A DNA stretch of 17,665 bases from an uncultured Oscillospiraceae bacterium. Its GTDB lineage: Bacteria; Bacillota; Clostridia; Oscillospirales; Oscillospiraceae. The DNA is taken from the NCBI GenBank assembly GCA_934636305.1, contig CAKUAM010000040.1, forward strand, positions 1 through 17,665, given 5' to 3'. Positions 14,933 through 17,665 of this stretch are shown here, piece after piece (positions within the stretch are counted from its first letter, which is position 1; the number at the start of each line of letters is the position of its first letter). The notes beneath the pieces are model-generated. The model was given only the letters and a program-made list of their open reading frames with translations. It was not told the origin of the DNA and made no database searches. The translations under genes were made by a program, and so were the position numbers.

Positions 14933-17142
14933 ACGTCCGCCTTTCCCTCCAGCCGCAGCTTGAGCCCGGAATACCGCCGCTGGCGGCGGTCATTGCGGGT
15001 CATGGCCGCAACAATATCCTCATTGCCGACAATAATCAAAAGCTCCCGTGCGCGCGTGATTGCGGTATACAGCACGCTGCGCGTCAGCAGCATCTGCGGC
15101 CCGCCGCACAGGCACAGCACCACCGCACGATACTCGCTGCCCTGACTTTTGTGGACGGTCATTGCATACGCCGGCTCCAGCTCTGAAAGCATGTCAAAGC
15201 TGTATTCCGCCGTTTTTTCGTCGAAGCGCACCGTCATCAGCTCCTGAGAGAAATCAATATCCTCTACAAAGCCGATATCCCCGTTGAAAATTCCCGTTCC
15301 GGAGCCAAGGCCATCGCTTCGTTTCCACATTATATCATAGTTGTTGCGGATTTGCATTACCCGATCGCCGATTCGGAAGGAAAAATCTCCATGCTTTTTC
15401 TCGCGCTTTCCCTCCTGCGGTGGATTGAGCACCGCCTGCAATGCAAGATTGAGCGCGCGCGTGCCGGTCTCGTGCTTGCGGCTGGGCGTCAGCACCTGAA
15501 TTTCCGTGGGCGCAATCCCCATGTTTTTGGGCAGCCGCGTCTGGCAAAGCTCCTGAATGGTTCTGACCGCGGCCGCCGGATCACGGCGGCGCAGGAAAAA
15601 GAAATCCTTGTCCGTCGCAGTCAGAACCGGCAGCTGGCCCTGGTTGACCGCATGTGCGTTCATGACAAGCAGGCTTTTCTGCGCCTGCCGGAAAATCTGC
15701 GTCAGCCGCACCGTCGTCACAGCGCCGCTGCGGATCAGGTCAGAAAACACGTTGCCCGCCCCGACGGACGGCAGCTGATCCGGGTCGCCCACCAGAATCA
15801 GGCGGCAGCCGGGCTTCAAGGCCTTCAAAAGCGATGCCATCAGCTGCAGATCCACCATGGACGCCTCATCGACAATCATGGCGTCGCAGACAAGCGGCGC
15901 GCTCTCATCATGGAAAAAGGCCATCTTTCCGGTCTGCTCATCAAACTGTGCCTCCAGCAGCCGGTGGATGGTGGACGCTTCGCGCCCCGTGACCTCTGAA
16001 AGGCGCTTGGCCGCGCGGCCTGTTGGCGCAGCCAGCTGTGTTTTGAGCTTCAGCTCGTCAAACAGCTGCAGAATCCCGGACATGACTGTTGTTTTGCCGG
16101 TACCTGGCCCGCCGGTCACGATCAGCATCCGCTCTGCAGCTGCGCTGCGGATGGCCTCTACCTGCTCCGGCGCGTAAGCAATGCTCTGGCTCTGTGCAAT
16201 TTTGTCCAGCAAGTCCTCCAGACGCCGGGGCTCCGCATCGTGCTCCGCCGTCATAGCCTGTACACGCGTGCAGACATAGACCTCCGCCTCGTAAAACTCC
16301 GGCAGGTAGCATGCTGTCAGCCCGGCCAGCGTGCTCAGCTCCATCCGCCCCTGCTCCTGCAGCCGCTCCATGGCGGCATCGATGGTCTCTCCATCCAGAT
16401 CCAGCAGCGCGCACGTAGCCGCGCGAAGCTTGTCCTGAGGAATGAAGGTATGGCCCATGCCAAGATTGTAGGACAGCTCAAACAGCACACCGGCCTCCAC
16501 GCGGCGCTCATCGTCGGCGCTCACGCCCAGAGAGATGGCAAAGGCGTCCACCTGAGAGAAGTCCGCATTATAATACGGGTCTGTCAGCAGATAGGGATCG
16601 TCATGCAGCGCCTCCTGCGCCAGCTCGCCATAGGCACGGTAGAGCCGCACGGCCAGCTGCGCAGGCAGATGATACATTGTCAGAAACTCGATCAGGCGGC
16701 GAATTCCGGACTGCTTCTGAAAGCTTTCGGACATCTCCTGCGCCTTTTTCTGCGTGATGCCTGGAATCTGCGTCAGCTGCATGGGATCCTGCTCCAGAAT
16801 CTCCAGACTTTTCTCCCCGAACAGACGGACAATCTTCTCCGCCGTTTTCGCGCCGATCCCCTTGATTGCGCGGGAGGACAAAAACGCAAGAATCTCACTG
16901 GTCGTCTCCGGCATGAGGCGCTCAAGAAACTCTGCCTCAAACTGCTGGCCGAACGACTGGTGCCGCGTCCACTTTCCCACAATCGCCAGCCGCTCGCCCG
17001 CAACGCTCATCGGGATCGTGCCGACGACCGTGATCGTCTGCCCATCCTCTGTACGTACCTTGAGCACACAGTATCCATTCTCGGGATTCTGATAGACGAC
17101 CGCCAGGACGGTACCCTGGATCATCTGCGATTCGTTTTCCAT
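14929..17142 (-). CDS. recD2: RecD2/TraA-type 5'-3' DNA helicase
   Basis: This 737-residue superfamily 1B helicase acts in DNA repair and replication-fork processing without RecBC. The N-terminus (about 1-80) is an OB-like domain beginning MENESQMIQGTVLAVVYQ, and helix-hairpin-helix repeats lie at about 85-150. The Walker A loop GGPGTGKTT is at 344-352, the Walker B VDEAS at 424-428 and GDPDQLPSVG at 452-461. RLTQIFRQA (479-487) and TVHKSQGSE (662-670) follow, with the final YTAITRARE typical of the family. Length suits RecD2. The frame stays open for 18 more codons upstream, but the ATG at 17142 has AGGAGAG 6 nt before it and starts the conserved sequence. It overlaps the preceding small gene by 22 bp and comF by 4 bp. 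Confidence 0.94.
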   Translation of the reverse strand: MENESQMIQGTVLAVVYQNPENGYCVLKVRTEDGQTITVVGTIPMSVAGERLAIVGKWTRHQSFGQQFEAEFLERLMPETTSEILAFLSSRAIKGIGAKTAEKIVRLFGEKSLEILEQDPMQLTQIPGITQKKAQEMSESFQKQSGIRRLIEFLTMYHLPAQLAVRLYRAYGELAQEALHDDPYLLTDPYYNADFSQVDAFAISLGVSADDERRVEAGVLFELSYNLGMGHTFIPQDKLRAATCALLDLDGETIDAAMERLQEQGRMELSTLAGLTACYLPEFYEAEVYVCTRVQAMTAEHDAEPRRLEDLLDKIAQSQSIAYAPEQVEAIRSAAAERMLIVTGGPGTGKTTVMSGILQLFDELKLKTQLAAPTGRAAKRLSEVTGREASTIHRLLEAQFDEQTGKMAFFHDESAPLVCDAMIVDEASMVDLQLMASLLKALKPGCRLILVGDPDQLPSVGAGNVFSDLIRSGAVTTVRLTQIFRQAQKSLLVMNAHAVNQGQLPVLTATDKDFFFLRRRDPAAAVRTIQELCQTRLPKNMGIAPTEIQVLTPSRKHETGTRALNLALQAVLNPPQEGKREKKHGDFSFRIGDRVMQIRNNYDIMWKRSDGLGSGTGIFNGDIGFVEDIDFSQELMTVRFDEKTAEYSFDMLSELEPAYAMTVHKSQGSEYRAVVLCLCGGPQMLLTRSVLYTAITRARELLIIVGNEDIVAAMTRNDRRQRRYSGLKLRLEGKADV

Positions 17143-17465
17143 TCCATACTCTCCTGTATCTCGTTCCACTGCACGCTGCTGCAGTATTCCACGCACGCAT
17201 AGCGCCTGGCCAGTGCTTTTGCCAGCGCAGTCACCGGCTCCGGCTCACAGCCGCCAACCAGAATCAGCCGCCCGGCCTGCAGGCCACTCTGCTGGGACCA
17301 TACAAATGCACGCACCTGCTGCTCCAGCCTTGGCTCCTCTCCGGACAGGATATAGACTGTTACCGCATCCTTCCGCAGCGGCAGCAGCAGCCAGCCGAAC
17401 ACGGCCCAGAAAAAAAGGGCCAGGCCTCCGGTAGCCAGCACCGCACAAACCATCATCCAGAACAT
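17121..17465 (-). CDS. Small single-pass membrane protein of unknown function upstream of recD2
   Basis: This 114-residue protein has an N-terminal transmembrane helix (about 1-30, MFWMMVCAVLATGGLALFFW onward). A cytoplasmic or external domain of about 80 residues follows, containing a VTVYILSG strand, a Glu/Arg-rich helix, and GRLILVGGCEPEP then ALAKALARRY, which looks like an alternating alpha/beta fold. I do not recognise a named family. A GGGGGA ribosome binding site lies about 9 nt upstream of the ATG. A different frame starting at 17472 is less protein-like. It is the first gene of the operon, and its 3' end overlaps the recD2 start by 22 bp, so translational coupling is likely. Any functional link to RecD2 is inference only. 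Confidence 0.7.
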   Translation of the reverse strand: MFWMMVCAVLATGGLALFFWAVFGWLLLPLRKDAVTVYILSGEEPRLEQQVRAFVWSQQSGLQAGRLILVGGCEPEPVTALAKALARRYACVEYCSSVQWNEIQESMEWKTNRR

Positions 17466-17514
17466 CTGTCATTCCCCCACGCCATCGTACGCCGCAGGGG
17501 ACATTTCTGTGAGT

Positions 17515-17543
17515 ATTCTACTATAAATTGCACCTGTTTTCCA
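17515..17543 (-). promoter_or_regulatory. Possible promoter of the small-gene/recD2/comF/mreB operon
   Basis: The minus strand reads TGGAAA (17543-17538), a 17-bp spacer, then TAGAAT (17520-17515). The -10 is 5 of 6 and the -35 is 4 of 6. It lies directly after the tuf terminator and about 50 bp before the first gene of the operon. Confidence 0.5.
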
Positions 17544-17550
17544 TAGGGTA

Positions 17551-17583
17551 TATAAAAAAGCGTCCGGCTTGCGCCGGACGCTT
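17551..17583 (-). terminator. Intrinsic terminator of tuf
   Basis: The 11-bp stem AAGCGTCCGGC (17558-17568) / GCCGGACGCTT (17573-17583) has a TTGC loop and a minus-strand TTTTTTATATA tail. An outer pair CCATAG/CTATGG (17541-17546/17588-17593) could extend the structure. It starts 24 bp after the tuf stop. Confidence 0.9.
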
Positions 17584-17606
17584 GGTGCTATGGGGTTATG
17601 GCGAAA

Positions 17607-17665
17607 TTACTCGTCGATCTCGATGACGACGCCGGAACCAACGGTACGGCCGCCTTCACGGATAG
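17607..17665 (-). CDS. tuf: Elongation factor Tu, C-terminal end (partial)
   Basis: The last 19 codons plus stop read through IREGGRTVGSGVV and end IEIDE. REGGRTVGSGVV is the nearly invariant C-terminal beta-barrel strand of bacterial EF-Tu, the GTPase that delivers aminoacyl-tRNA to the ribosome. The terminal IEIDE is more acidic than the ATIIE-type ends of model species. The rest of the gene lies beyond the window edge. A strong terminator follows. Confidence 0.92.
   Translation of the reverse strand, partial: IREGGRTVGSGVVIEIDE

Overview
The window is a chromosomal segment from a low-motility-of-content, moderately GC-rich member of the Bacillota, most likely a gut-type Clostridia of the Oscillospirales/Oscillospiraceae. 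This placement is inferred from the mix of genes: an S-layer-homology (SLH) surface protein, a MetY-type sulfhydrylase, a small DUF6110-like protein beside a heavy-metal P-type ATPase, RecD2, ComF, and MreB. Strong AGGAGG-like ribosome binding sites agree with it. No phage, transposase, CRISPR array, tRNA or rRNA gene was seen.

Layout from left to right. Positions 1-533 hold no convincing gene; they contain a terminator and a GC-rich, hairpin-rich stretch. A phosphoglucomutase/phosphomannomutase gene follows on the minus strand (534-2216). Diverging from it on the plus strand are a small hydrophobic-N-terminus protein (2551-2796) and a P1B-type metal ATPase (3030-5117). A 165-bp nested inverted-repeat element sits between those two genes and ends at the ATPase ribosome binding site. 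A perfect 18-bp bidirectional terminator separates the ATPase from the convergent metY gene (5181-6473). The metY upstream region has a near-consensus promoter, a palindrome at the transcription start, a strong-RBS 18-codon leader ORF containing a Cys codon, and an 11-bp stem that closes just before the metY Shine-Dalgarno.

A 1287-residue secreted SLH protein with several Ig-like domains fills 6769-10632. It is followed by about 585 bp without a gene that carry a run of strong hairpins. Then come a membrane-anchored, SH3-containing putative glycoside hydrolase (11218-13005) and a compact minus-strand operon: small membrane protein, recD2, comF, mreB (17465 to 13238). The right edge holds the last 19 codons of tuf (EF-Tu) and its terminator.

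The most interesting points are these. First, the small-protein/P1B-ATPase pair has an SCALK transmembrane motif in place of CPC, and may be a ferrosome-type (fez-like) iron-storage operon. Second, metY has a probable cysteine-responsive leader peptide and stem combined with a promoter-proximal operator. Third, the 165-bp element is MITE-like or RNA-like and lies inside the metal operon. Fourth, the SLH protein is a compositional mosaic and includes a canonical C-W-YxC Ig domain. All assignments come from reading the sequence; no database search was run.
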